From Helicobacteraceae bacterium (GTDB taxonomy: Bacteria > Campylobacterota > Campylobacteria > Campylobacterales > SZUA-545): a DNA stretch of 8,422 nucleotides. The translations under genes were made by a program, and so were the position numbers. Location of the stretch: assembly GCA_031273735.1 (NCBI GenBank), contig JAISRI010000186.1:1-8422 (forward strand), read 5' to 3'. This document shows, piece after piece, positions 1 through 5,977 of the stretch. Position 1 is the first letter of the stretch, and the number at the start of each line of letters is the position of its first letter. The notes beneath the pieces are model-generated. The model searched no databases, had not been told where the DNA came from, and saw only the letters and a list, made by a program, of their open reading frames with translations.

Positions 1-192
1 GAGAGTTTTGACGAGTTCGACGTAGCGAAAGCGGTTGAAAAATTGGACTATCCTAGTTTGATTTTCGGCGTTAAAGACGATCGGATTGAAGTTTCGTTCG
101 ACTATATGGTTTCAAAAGAAAACTCCGATCAAATCCTATGCGTGAAAATGGACGATCGATTAAACGTAACGGGCTTTTCTCACGAAAGTTAA
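1..192 (+). CDS. 3' end of an unrecognised gene, possibly DUF2004-like
   Basis: The first 63 codons of the window are open in frame 1 and end at TAA (190-192); the start lies outside the window. The C-terminal part reads FDYMVSKENSDQILCVKMDD and ends in GFSHES. An 'FDY...(S/T)D.(I/L)(L/V)VV..D..G......ES' ending is what I remember for DUF2004-type proteins, small soluble proteins of unknown role sometimes found as immunity-like or accessory genes. This match is from memory only and is weak. The visible part has no membrane segment and is acidic. The gene converges with the pseudopilin cluster, with a 49-bp gap (193-241) in which I see no hairpin terminator. Confidence 0.55.
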   Translation, partial: ESFDEFDVAKAVEKLDYPSLIFGVKDDRIEVSFDYMVSKENSDQILCVKMDDRLNVTGFSHES

Positions 193-241
193 ACCCCGCC
201 CGCGAGTTGGCTGGATTTTGCGAAAAAAATGAATGATTTGG

Positions 242-787
242 CTACGAGCAGGCGGAGGAGTTTAACAGTCCGATTTCGAGCAGTCTCGGTTCTTTTTCTT
301 TTGGGGCGATATAGAGCAAAACGGAGCAGGCGCTACTATTTTGATCGCCGCTTTTTTGGCTTTTGTATATCTTAAAGCTATCTAGCGGAGTTTCGATCGG
401 CAGGAAATGATAATTGTAAAGCTCTTCGGCGCTCGCGATTGGTAGCTTAAACGCTTTTGACGATTCGACTCTTAGCAAAAACGCGGAGGGTTTTAGCGTC
501 GCGTAGGCGACGTTTGCCGCGCTGTGTCCTCTTAAAGAGTTGCGCGTAGAATTTAAATACAAAACGTCATACTCTCTGCCATGCGCGATATTGATCTCGT
601 TTGATTGCAAAATATCGGTAACTAATAGGTTCAAAAGATCGGCGTCGGCTTTCTCTTGCGCCTCTATGTTTTGCGCCCGATCGAGAGAGGCTTTAAGCGT
701 TTTATTATTGCTCGCTAAAAAAAGGATTAGCAAGAATAAAAGCGTAACGCTTACAATCAATTCTATTAACGTAAAAGCGCCGCGCAT
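242..787 (-). CDS. Minor pseudopilin with type IV prepilin N-terminus (GspJ/GspI-like)
   Basis: A 181-residue secreted pseudopilin, probably a minor, tip-proximal subunit of a T2S or competence pseudopilus. The N-terminus MRGAFTLIEL is a class III prepilin signal: a short basic leader, predicted cleavage between Ala4 and Phe5, Glu at +5, and a hydrophobic helix to about residue 25. The -1 residue is Ala instead of the usual Gly. The rest is a periplasmic domain with Cys154 and Cys180. The hexapeptide NSSACS occurs twice (residues 150-155 and the last six residues) with different codons. Its ATG directly abuts the gspF stop (TGA then ATG), and a GGAG ribosome site lies 5 nt upstream within the gspF end, so translation is probably coupled. 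Position after gspF and the size suggest GspJ or GspI, but the globular domain is too divergent for me to assign the subunit. Confidence 0.85.
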   Translation of the reverse strand: MRGAFTLIELIVSVTLLFLLILFLASNNKTLKASLDRAQNIEAQEKADADLLNLLVTDILQSNEINIAHGREYDVLYLNSTRNSLRGHSAANVAYATLKPSAFLLRVESSKAFKLPIASAEELYNYHFLPIETPLDSFKIYKSQKSGDQNSSACSVLLYIAPKEKEPRLLEIGLLNSSACS

Positions 788-2005
788 TCACGCTCCGATA
801 CTCATAGAGAAGATCGGCAACAACATGGCGGTTATTATAAAGCCGACAAGTCCGCCGACAAGAAGCATTAACGCGGGTTCTAAGAGCGATAAAAAGATCG
901 CTATGCGATCTCGGTTTTCTTCAAAGTATAACGCCGAAAGATTTGATAATATCGCCTCTAGTTCGCTGGTCTCTTCTCCAAGCGCGATCGCTTGAACGAA
1001 AGCCGCGTCGATCGCAAAACCGCTTTGCTGTAACGCGACGGAAAGTCTGCCGCCCTCTACAAGTCGATCGGCGGCTTTTAGAAATAGCGAAGATAAAACG
1101 ACGTTTGTCTGAACGTTCGCCGCGAGCCTGATCGTCTGAACAAACGGCACGCCGCTTTGCATTAACACCGAACACATATAGCAAAAACGCGCCAGTTCCG
1201 TAGTCATCGTTATGCGCCCCAAGATCGGCAGTTTGATCATAAAAAGATCGACCGCGTAACGATAAGTCGGGCGCGTTTTGAGCGCTAAAATATGCACGAT
1301 AATAATTAACGCGATCATAGCGACGATCAACGCCCAAAACGAACCTATAAAATCGCTCGTCGCGATCACAAAGCGCGTAAGCGGCGGCAACTCCTGCCCC
1401 AACTGCTCGAACATTCCCGTGATCTGCGGAACGACGACGGTCATCATAAAAATAACCATAAAAAACGCCATTACGACGATAAAAATCGGATAAAAAAGCG
1501 CGTTTCTCGCCTGTTTTTTGATCCCCTCTAAATCTTTAATAAAGCGCGCAAGCTCCTGTAACACGTCGGGTAGAACGCCGCCGTTTTCCGAGATCTGAAT
1601 CGACTGCCTAAAAAACGCGGGGATTTCGAAAACGCTCTGATTTTCCAAAGCCTGCGAAAAACTTTTGCCCTCGTCCAAAAACGTGGCGATCGCCGAAAGA
1701 AAGCCCGCCATTTTACGATCGGAGGCATATTGCGCCGCCGCGAGGCGAATCGCGTTTACGATCGATATGCCAGCCTTAAGATAGATCGACAGATCGCGGC
1801 TGATCCTAGCCAGCGCGTTTGGCGCGATTTTATCTCTGCGCCCTTTGAAAAGGCGCGAAAGAATCGACGGCTTCGCGGGGGAGAGCCGATCGAAAAGCAA
1901 GCCTTTAGCGCGAATTTTCGCCGCCGCCTCTTCGGCGCTCGCGGCTTCGATCTCGCCCTTTTGTAGCTCGCCCTTTTTGTCGATCGCGCGGTATTTGTAT
2001 AGCAT
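788..2005 (-). CDS. gspF: GspF-family inner-membrane platform protein
   Basis: A 405-residue polytopic inner-membrane protein of the T2S/type IV pilus platform family (GspF/PilC; CtsF is the Campylobacter competence counterpart). It links the cytoplasmic ATPase to pseudopilus assembly. Length is standard for the family. Two T2SF repeats are visible, at about residues 67-190 and 271-395. Each ends in a hydrophobic helix: RNALFYPIFIVVMAFF at about 168-193, followed by the typical VVPQ..GMF..LGQELPPLTR, and EPALMLLVGGLVGFIITAML at about 376-400. A third membrane segment lies at about 221-242. The N-terminal YRAIDKKGE...G.IEA stretch is also typical. Its ATG overlaps the stop of the upstream pseudopilin gene in the arrangement TAATG, and the following pseudopilin starts immediately after its stop. 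The partner ATPase (GspE) is not in this window. Confidence 0.95.
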   Translation of the reverse strand: MLYKYRAIDKKGELQKGEIEAASAEEAAAKIRAKGLLFDRLSPAKPSILSRLFKGRRDKIAPNALARISRDLSIYLKAGISIVNAIRLAAAQYASDRKMAGFLSAIATFLDEGKSFSQALENQSVFEIPAFFRQSIQISENGGVLPDVLQELARFIKDLEGIKKQARNALFYPIFIVVMAFFMVIFMMTVVVPQITGMFEQLGQELPPLTRFVIATSDFIGSFWALIVAMIALIIIVHILALKTRPTYRYAVDLFMIKLPILGRITMTTELARFCYMCSVLMQSGVPFVQTIRLAANVQTNVVLSSLFLKAADRLVEGGRLSVALQQSGFAIDAAFVQAIALGEETSELEAILSNLSALYFEENRDRIAIFLSLLEPALMLLVGGLVGFIITAMLLPIFSMSIGA

Positions 2006-2538
2006 TAGTCCAACTCGTTAAAAAACTCGGAGCTATACTGCGGTATCCGCGAGCGCGGATCGTAGCTTGTTTTCGCGTCGTTGAGGCTTGCGAAAATCTC
2101 CGCTTTGCGTAGCGCGGAGTAGTAGCGGTAAAAAAGCCCTTTGTGTTCCACAAGCGCTTCGCCAATCGCGCCGTTTTCAAAAAGCTCCATTTCAAAGCAA
2201 CGATCCGCTGGAAACTTTAGCTCCTCTAAATAGCCGTTTTTATCGAAGTAAAAAGCCTTTGGCGGCTCCTCGAAAAGAGTCAAATCGGCAAGTATCTCTT
2301 TGCCTTTTACGTCGACAACGCGGCAATTTTCGCAAGCCTCGCCCTCGCAGACAAGTTTAAGATACTCGTTTTGCCCCGCGTTTTTCAAAGCGACGTCGAG
2401 CGTTTCAAGCCTCCATTCTTCCGCGTCTTGAAGCGAATCGCGCTTGAACGACCCCGCCGCCAGCGCGTAGATAATCGCCATCAGCGCGACGACGATAAGC
2501 AGTTCTATCAACGTAAAGGCGCGGCTTACTGCCCGCAT
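2005..2538 (-). CDS. GspH-like minor pseudopilin
   Basis: A 177-residue protein with a class III prepilin signal, MRAVSRA then FTLIELLIVVALMAIIYALA. Predicted cleavage is after Ala7, Glu is at +5, and the membrane/pilin helix runs to about residue 28. As in the last gene of the cluster, the -1 residue is Ala, while the major pseudopilin GspG has Gly. The periplasmic domain contains Cys64, Cys69 and Cys72 (C-x4-C-x2-C) and Cys114, which could form disulfides or bind a metal. The start codon lies 13 nt inside the 3' end of gspG with only a weak ribosome site, so it probably depends on translation of gspG. Its place between gspG and gspF and the short globular domain suggest a GspH-type minor pseudopilin. 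The subunit letter is inference. Confidence 0.85.
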   Translation of the reverse strand: MRAVSRAFTLIELLIVVALMAIIYALAAGSFKRDSLQDAEEWRLETLDVALKNAGQNEYLKLVCEGEACENCRVVDVKGKEILADLTLFEEPPKAFYFDKNGYLEELKFPADRCFEMELFENGAIGEALVEHKGLFYRYYSALRKAEIFASLNDAKTSYDPRSRIPQYSSEFFNELD

Positions 2539-2948
2539 TCGCTTAGTTTTAAGTCGCGATTGAAGCTCTCTCCGCCCTCTTTACGATCCGCGCCTAGCGA
2601 AACAAGCTCGGGCGAGCCGTCGTCGTTTAGATAATAGACGTAAGCGTTATTCCAAGGATCTTTTGGCTCGGTTTTCGCGCCAAGATAACCGCCCACGCGA
2701 AAGTTTTTGTAGCGATCGGAGTCGGGATTTGTAATCAGCGCTTCTAATCCCTGTTCCGTCGTGGGATAATCCCCAAGATTTAGCTTGAAGTCGTTTAACG
2801 ACAACTCAATCTGCTTCATATTGACGCACGCGAGCTTCTGTCTCGCCTCCTCGCCTTGCCCCATCAAATTAGGCACGACCAACGCGGCGAGCAAACCCAA
2901 AATAATAACGACGACCATTAGCTCCATCAGAGTGAAACCCTTTGACAT
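2526..2948 (-). CDS. gspG: Major pseudopilin GspG
   Basis: The main subunit of the T2S-type pseudopilus, exported to the inner membrane, cleaved and N-methylated by a prepilin peptidase, then polymerised. The 140-residue product starts MSKGFTLMELMVVVIILGLL, with cleavage after Gly4, Phe at +1 and Glu at +5. The diagnostic GspG core follows: YPTTEQGLEALI (about 61-72), DPWNNAYVYY (about 97-106) and the C-terminal loop with SLGADRKEGGE (about 117-127), which in the family coordinates calcium. Cys41 and Cys138 are present. I chose the ATG at 2948 because AAGGA lies 8 nt upstream and the leader is then the normal short basic one. An in-frame TTG at 2996 would add 16 residues and reach into the divergent promoter region. 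First gene of a four-gene minus-strand cluster. Confidence 0.95.
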   Translation of the reverse strand: MSKGFTLMELMVVVIILGLLAALVVPNLMGQGEEARQKLACVNMKQIELSLNDFKLNLGDYPTTEQGLEALITNPDSDRYKNFRVGGYLGAKTEPKDPWNNAYVYYLNDDGSPELVSLGADRKEGGESFNRDLKLSECGQ

Positions 2949-2980
2949 CTCTACGTTCCTTTTCTTGTTTAGCGTAATTG

Positions 2981-3000
2981 TATAATACTTCGACAAAGGA
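2981..3000 (+). promoter_or_regulatory. Probable sigma-70 -10 element and RBS for proC
   Basis: A perfect TATAAT lies at 2981-2986 in the 57-bp region between the divergent gspG and proC starts. It is preceded by a T-rich stretch and has no clear -35 box, which is common for housekeeping promoters in Campylobacterota. An AAAGGA ribosome site at 2995-3000 sits 5 nt before the proC ATG. Transcription would start around 2992-2993, giving a leader of only about 13 nt. On the opposite strand the same segment reads TACAAT (2982-2977), a candidate -10 for the gspG cluster, so the two promoters may overlap. Position calls are by eye. Confidence 0.5.
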
Positions 3001-3005
3001 AAAAT

Positions 3006-3749
3006 ATGGATATTCTATTGATAGGCGCGGGAGCGATGGGAAGCGCGTTGTTAAAAGGCTGGGAAAAACGTCATAATATCGTTGTTTTGGAAAATTCCGC
3101 CGCGCAAAGACATAAATTGCCAAACGCCCAATTTGTTTCGGACGCTTTACAGGCGCAGGGTCGCGTCGTCGTTTTGGCGGTCAAACCGCAATCGCTTAAA
3201 AGCGTCAAAATCCCCGTTTCGGCGCGTTCGATCGTCTCGATTATGGCGGGCGTAACGCTGGAAACTTTGCGGGCGAGTTTCAAGGCGGACTATTTTATCC
3301 GCGCGATGCCCAATCTAGCCGCGACGCATCTCGCTTCGGCGACGGCGGTTACGGGCGATAGCGGTTTCAAAAACGAGGCGCTGGAGCTTTTTGGCGACGT
3401 TGGCAAGGCGATTTGGCTAGAAAGCGAAAAGGAGCTTGCGATCGCGACGGCTCTTAGCGGTAGCGGACCGGGCTATCTGGCTTTGATCGCCGAAGCGATG
3501 GCAAACGGCGCGGTTAGGCTGGGTATGAAAAACGACGACGCGCATTTTCTAACGCAGGCGCTGTTCGCCTCTATGCCGCCGCTTCTTGCCGACTCTCACC
3601 CCGCGCTGTTAAAAGAGCGCGTCTGCTCCCCAAACGGAACGACGATCGAAGGGATCGCGGCGCTGGAAGCCAACAACGTCCGCTCGGCTGTTTTTGAAGC
3701 GCTAAAAGCGGCGTTCGACCAAAGCGAAAGATTGGCGAAAAAGGCGTAA
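3006..3749 (+). CDS. proC: Pyrroline-5-carboxylate reductase
   Basis: Cytoplasmic enzyme that reduces 1-pyrroline-5-carboxylate to proline with NAD(P)H, the last step of proline synthesis. The N-terminal Rossmann fold begins MDILLIGAGAMGSAL with the GxGxMG dinucleotide motif (residues 7-12). VLAVKPQ (56-62), SIMAGVTLETLR (78-89) and RAMPNLAA (99-106) follow. The C-terminal dimerisation domain has SGSGPGY (151-157) and the family signature SPNGTTIEGIAALE (208-221), in which Asn replaces the more common Gly at the third position. At 247 residues it is a little shorter than E. coli ProC, close to what I recall for Campylobacter. First gene of the plus-strand run; the next gene begins 25 bp after its stop. 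Confidence 0.95.
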   Translation: MDILLIGAGAMGSALLKGWEKRHNIVVLENSAAQRHKLPNAQFVSDALQAQGRVVVLAVKPQSLKSVKIPVSARSIVSIMAGVTLETLRASFKADYFIRAMPNLAATHLASATAVTGDSGFKNEALELFGDVGKAIWLESEKELAIATALSGSGPGYLALIAEAMANGAVRLGMKNDDAHFLTQALFASMPPLLADSHPALLKERVCSPNGTTIEGIAALEANNVRSAVFEALKAAFDQSERLAKKA

Positions 3750-3774
3750 CGTTGCGGTTTTGCGAAGGGCGTTT

Positions 3775-4842
3775 ATGAATTTTGATTTTTTAACGATCTA
3801 TTACCGAAATCCGGCGTTTAGCGTCGCGATGTTGCTTTTGACGATCGCGCTAATCGCTATGTTTGATCATATATTGAATCTCTCTAAAAAAAAGCGGCAA
3901 AAGAGAAAGATTGAGCGTTTTTTATCGCGCTTCGACGGCGCAAGAGGCGGTAAAGATTACAGAGAGCTTTTGACGACGCAGCCAGATTCGGTAGATTCGC
4001 TGATCGTTTTGGCGTCGATCTATTTCAAAAACGGCGAATACGCGGAATCGATTCATATCTATTTGGCGGTTCTTGAAATCGTCATAGATAAATCTTTGCG
4101 CATCGAAACGATGGTTTTATTGGGTAAAGCCTATCACAAAGCGGGGTTTTATCACCGAAGCAGAGATATTTTGTTAGAATCGCTTAAATTAAAGGCGAGA
4201 AACCGCGAAGCGCTAGAGTTATTGCTAATCATATACGAACAAACCAAAGAGTATAATCGCGCTTTGGAGGTTTTAGACGCGCTAGAAGAGTTAGGAAGGG
4301 ATAGCTCTAAAGAGCGATCGCTATTAAAGGCAAACGCGATCGTTCGCGATCCGATTCTGCCTATAGATAAGCGCGAAGAGGCTTTGCTAAATCTATTAAA
4401 AGAATCTCCTTATCTCTTTAGGCTCGTCCTTGAGTTTCTCCTCGCGCACAATCCAAAAAGAGCGTGGCGGATAATCGACGAAGAACGTCTAAGCGAAACG
4501 ATCGATCTCTTTTGGCGAACTCCAAAAGATAACTTTGAGGCGAACGAAGCGCTAAAATATCCGCTTTTAACCGAGTTATATTCGGCTAAAGGCTGGCTAG
4601 AGACGGCGAAACAGAGCGCGATTTTCGAGTTTGATCTACTAATCAAACTTGGAAGCGCTAAAACAATCGCCAATCTAGAGTTTGAATATCGATGCGCGCA
4701 TTGTTTGACGAGTTTTCCCGTGCATTTTTTCAGGTGTCCGAACTGCCAAAGCGTCGAGGCGGCGCAGATTGAGCCGATTTTGATCAAAAATGTTCGGTTA
4801 GACGACAAAAACGCTTATGAAAATAGCGCTAATTTTTACTAG
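3775..4842 (+). CDS. Membrane-anchored TPR protein with C-terminal zinc ribbon (LapB-like)
   Basis: A 355-residue protein of three parts. An N-terminal membrane helix (about residues 13-31) is followed by a strongly basic stretch, KKKRQKRK (38-45), indicating a cytoplasmic body. TPR-type helix pairs are visible at about 72-105, 107-141 and 142-175, with more helical sequence to about 300. A four-cysteine ribbon near the C-terminus reads CAHC...CPNC (Cys307, 310, 321, 324). This order matches LapB (YciM), which regulates lipopolysaccharide synthesis in enterobacteria through LpxC turnover; that role is not shown here. A TPR-like protein upstream of rnhA is, from memory, usual in Campylobacterota. 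I chose the ATG at 3775, with AAGGG 5 nt upstream, over an in-frame TTG at 3760. It lies between proC and rnhA, with gaps of 25 and 14 bp. Confidence 0.8.
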   Translation: MNFDFLTIYYRNPAFSVAMLLLTIALIAMFDHILNLSKKKRQKRKIERFLSRFDGARGGKDYRELLTTQPDSVDSLIVLASIYFKNGEYAESIHIYLAVLEIVIDKSLRIETMVLLGKAYHKAGFYHRSRDILLESLKLKARNREALELLLIIYEQTKEYNRALEVLDALEELGRDSSKERSLLKANAIVRDPILPIDKREEALLNLLKESPYLFRLVLEFLLAHNPKRAWRIIDEERLSETIDLFWRTPKDNFEANEALKYPLLTELYSAKGWLETAKQSAIFEFDLLIKLGSAKTIANLEFEYRCAHCLTSFPVHFFRCPNCQSVEAAQIEPILIKNVRLDDKNAYENSANFY

Positions 4843-4856
4843 AAACGGCGGAGAAA

Positions 4857-5285
4857 ATGAAGAAAGTTAAAATTTTTACGGACGGAAGCAGTCTTGGCAA
4901 TCCAGGTCCGGGCGGCTGGTGCGCGATATTGCGTTACGGCGAAACCGAGCGCGTATTAAAAGGCGGCGAAGATTTAACGACAAACAATCGAATGGAGTTG
5001 AGCGCCGCAATCAAAGCTCTAAAAGCGCTTAAAGAGCCGTGCGAAGTCGAGTTATGCTCGGATAGCTCTTACGTGCTAAAAGGGATTAAAGAGTGGTTAG
5101 AGGGCTGGAAAAAAAAGAACTTCGCAAAGATTAAAAATCCCGATCTATGGAAAGCCTATGTTGAAGCGGCAAAACCGCATATAGTTAATACAAATTGGGT
5201 GCGCGGACACAGCGGACACCCCGAAAACGAAAGATGCGATCGGATCGCCAAAGAAGAAGCCGAATCGAGGAAATATAAAATATGA
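4857..5285 (+). CDS. rnhA: Ribonuclease HI
   Basis: Cytoplasmic endonuclease that cuts the RNA strand of RNA-DNA hybrids (R-loops, replication primers). At 142 residues it is a normal single-domain enzyme. The metal-binding acidic residues are all present: Asp9 in KIFTDGSSLGNPGPGG, Glu47 in NNRMELSA, Asp69 in CSDSSYV and Asp128 in ERCDRIA. His118 in WVRGHSGHPENE matches the mobile catalytic histidine (His124 in E. coli). The basic handle region is present as GWKKKNFAKIKNPDLW (83-98). GGAG sits 3 nt before the ATG, a short spacing. The stop overlaps the rnc start as ATGA, suggesting translational coupling of the two RNases. Confidence 0.97.
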   Translation: MKKVKIFTDGSSLGNPGPGGWCAILRYGETERVLKGGEDLTTNNRMELSAAIKALKALKEPCEVELCSDSSYVLKGIKEWLEGWKKKNFAKIKNPDLWKAYVEAAKPHIVNTNWVRGHSGHPENERCDRIAKEEAESRKYKI

Positions 5286-5977
5286 AAAATCCGCTTGAAT
5301 CGCTTGAAAAAAAGATCGGCTACCGCTTCAAATCCCGCGATCTTTTGCAAACGGCTCTTACGCACAGAAGCGTTAAGGGCAGAGAGAACAACGAGCGGCT
5401 GGAGTTTTTAGGCGACGCGGTATTAGATCTGATCGTAGGCGAATATCTCTTTCGCCGTTTTTCGAGTTACGGCGAGGGGGATTTAACCAAACTTCGCGCC
5501 TCGCTTGTAAGCGAAGAGGCGTTTGCGAAAATCGCGTTTTTTTTAGGCTTAGACGAGGCGATCTTTCTATCCTCGTCGGAAGCGCGAAGTTTAGGACGAA
5601 CAAAGCCGTCGATCTTAGCAAACGCCTACGAGGCGCTAATCGGCGCGATCTATCTCGATCGCGGGATCGAAGCGGCAAAAAAATGCGCGATCGCGGCGCT
5701 GGAGGCGAGCTTTGGCGAGATCGATTCGGCAAAACTTTTAAACGATCACAAAACAAAACTGCAAGAATTAACGCAGGCAAAGTTCGGCGCGATCCCAGAA
5801 TATCGCGTTGTCGGCGAAGCGGGTCCCGATCACAAAAAAGAGTTTGAGATCAGCCTAAGCGTCGGCGGCGTAGATTTGGCGCTAGGCAAAGGCGCGAGCA
5901 AGAAAGCCGCCGAACAAAAGGCGGCGCAAGCGGCGTTGATCGCGCTGGAAAAAGATTTGGAGAAAAGCGATGAATAG
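5282..5977 (+). CDS. rnc: Ribonuclease III
   Basis: Dimeric double-strand-specific endoribonuclease that processes rRNA precursors and structured or antisense-paired RNAs. The 231-residue protein has the nuclease domain first, with the signature NERLEFLGDAVLDL (37-50) containing Glu38, Glu41 and Asp45, and the second catalytic stretch ANAYEALIGAIYLD (113-126) with Glu117. Asn114 stands where E. coli has the metal-proximal Asp114. A double-stranded-RNA-binding domain follows at about 155-225, ending in the typical GKGASKKAAEQKAAQAAL. The ATG overlaps the rnhA stop by 4 bp, and the 3' end overlaps aroC by 8 bp. There is no leader of its own for RNase III autoregulation of the kind known in E. 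coli. Confidence 0.97.
   Translation: MKNPLESLEKKIGYRFKSRDLLQTALTHRSVKGRENNERLEFLGDAVLDLIVGEYLFRRFSSYGEGDLTKLRASLVSEEAFAKIAFFLGLDEAIFLSSSEARSLGRTKPSILANAYEALIGAIYLDRGIEAAKKCAIAALEASFGEIDSAKLLNDHKTKLQELTQAKFGAIPEYRVVGEAGPDHKKEFEISLSVGGVDLALGKGASKKAAEQKAAQAALIALEKDLEKSDE

Noticed and set aside
245..340. Hexapeptide NSSACS present twice in the last pseudopilin (DNA 245-262 and 323-340).
   Set aside because: The two copies use different codons and share only nine bases in a row, so a recent duplication is not supported; probably coincidence.
921..1337. Open frame on the minus strand inside gspF, and many similar open frames opposite or within the other genes (for example 540-995, 4410-4808, 5373-5780, 6127-6396).
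   Set aside because: They lie entirely in other frames of clearly recognised genes, give Arg/Ser-rich low-complexity translations and lack domain matches. The CG-rich codon use of this genome removes stops from shadow frames.
2949..2996. N-terminal extension of GspG from a TTG at 2996.
   Set aside because: It would put 16 extra residues before a normal prepilin leader and overlap the proC promoter. The ATG at 2948 has a good ribosome site.
3760..3774. TTG start for the TPR protein, adding five residues.
   Set aside because: The ATG at 3775 has AAGGG at a suitable distance, and ATG is preferred; the effect on the product is trivial.
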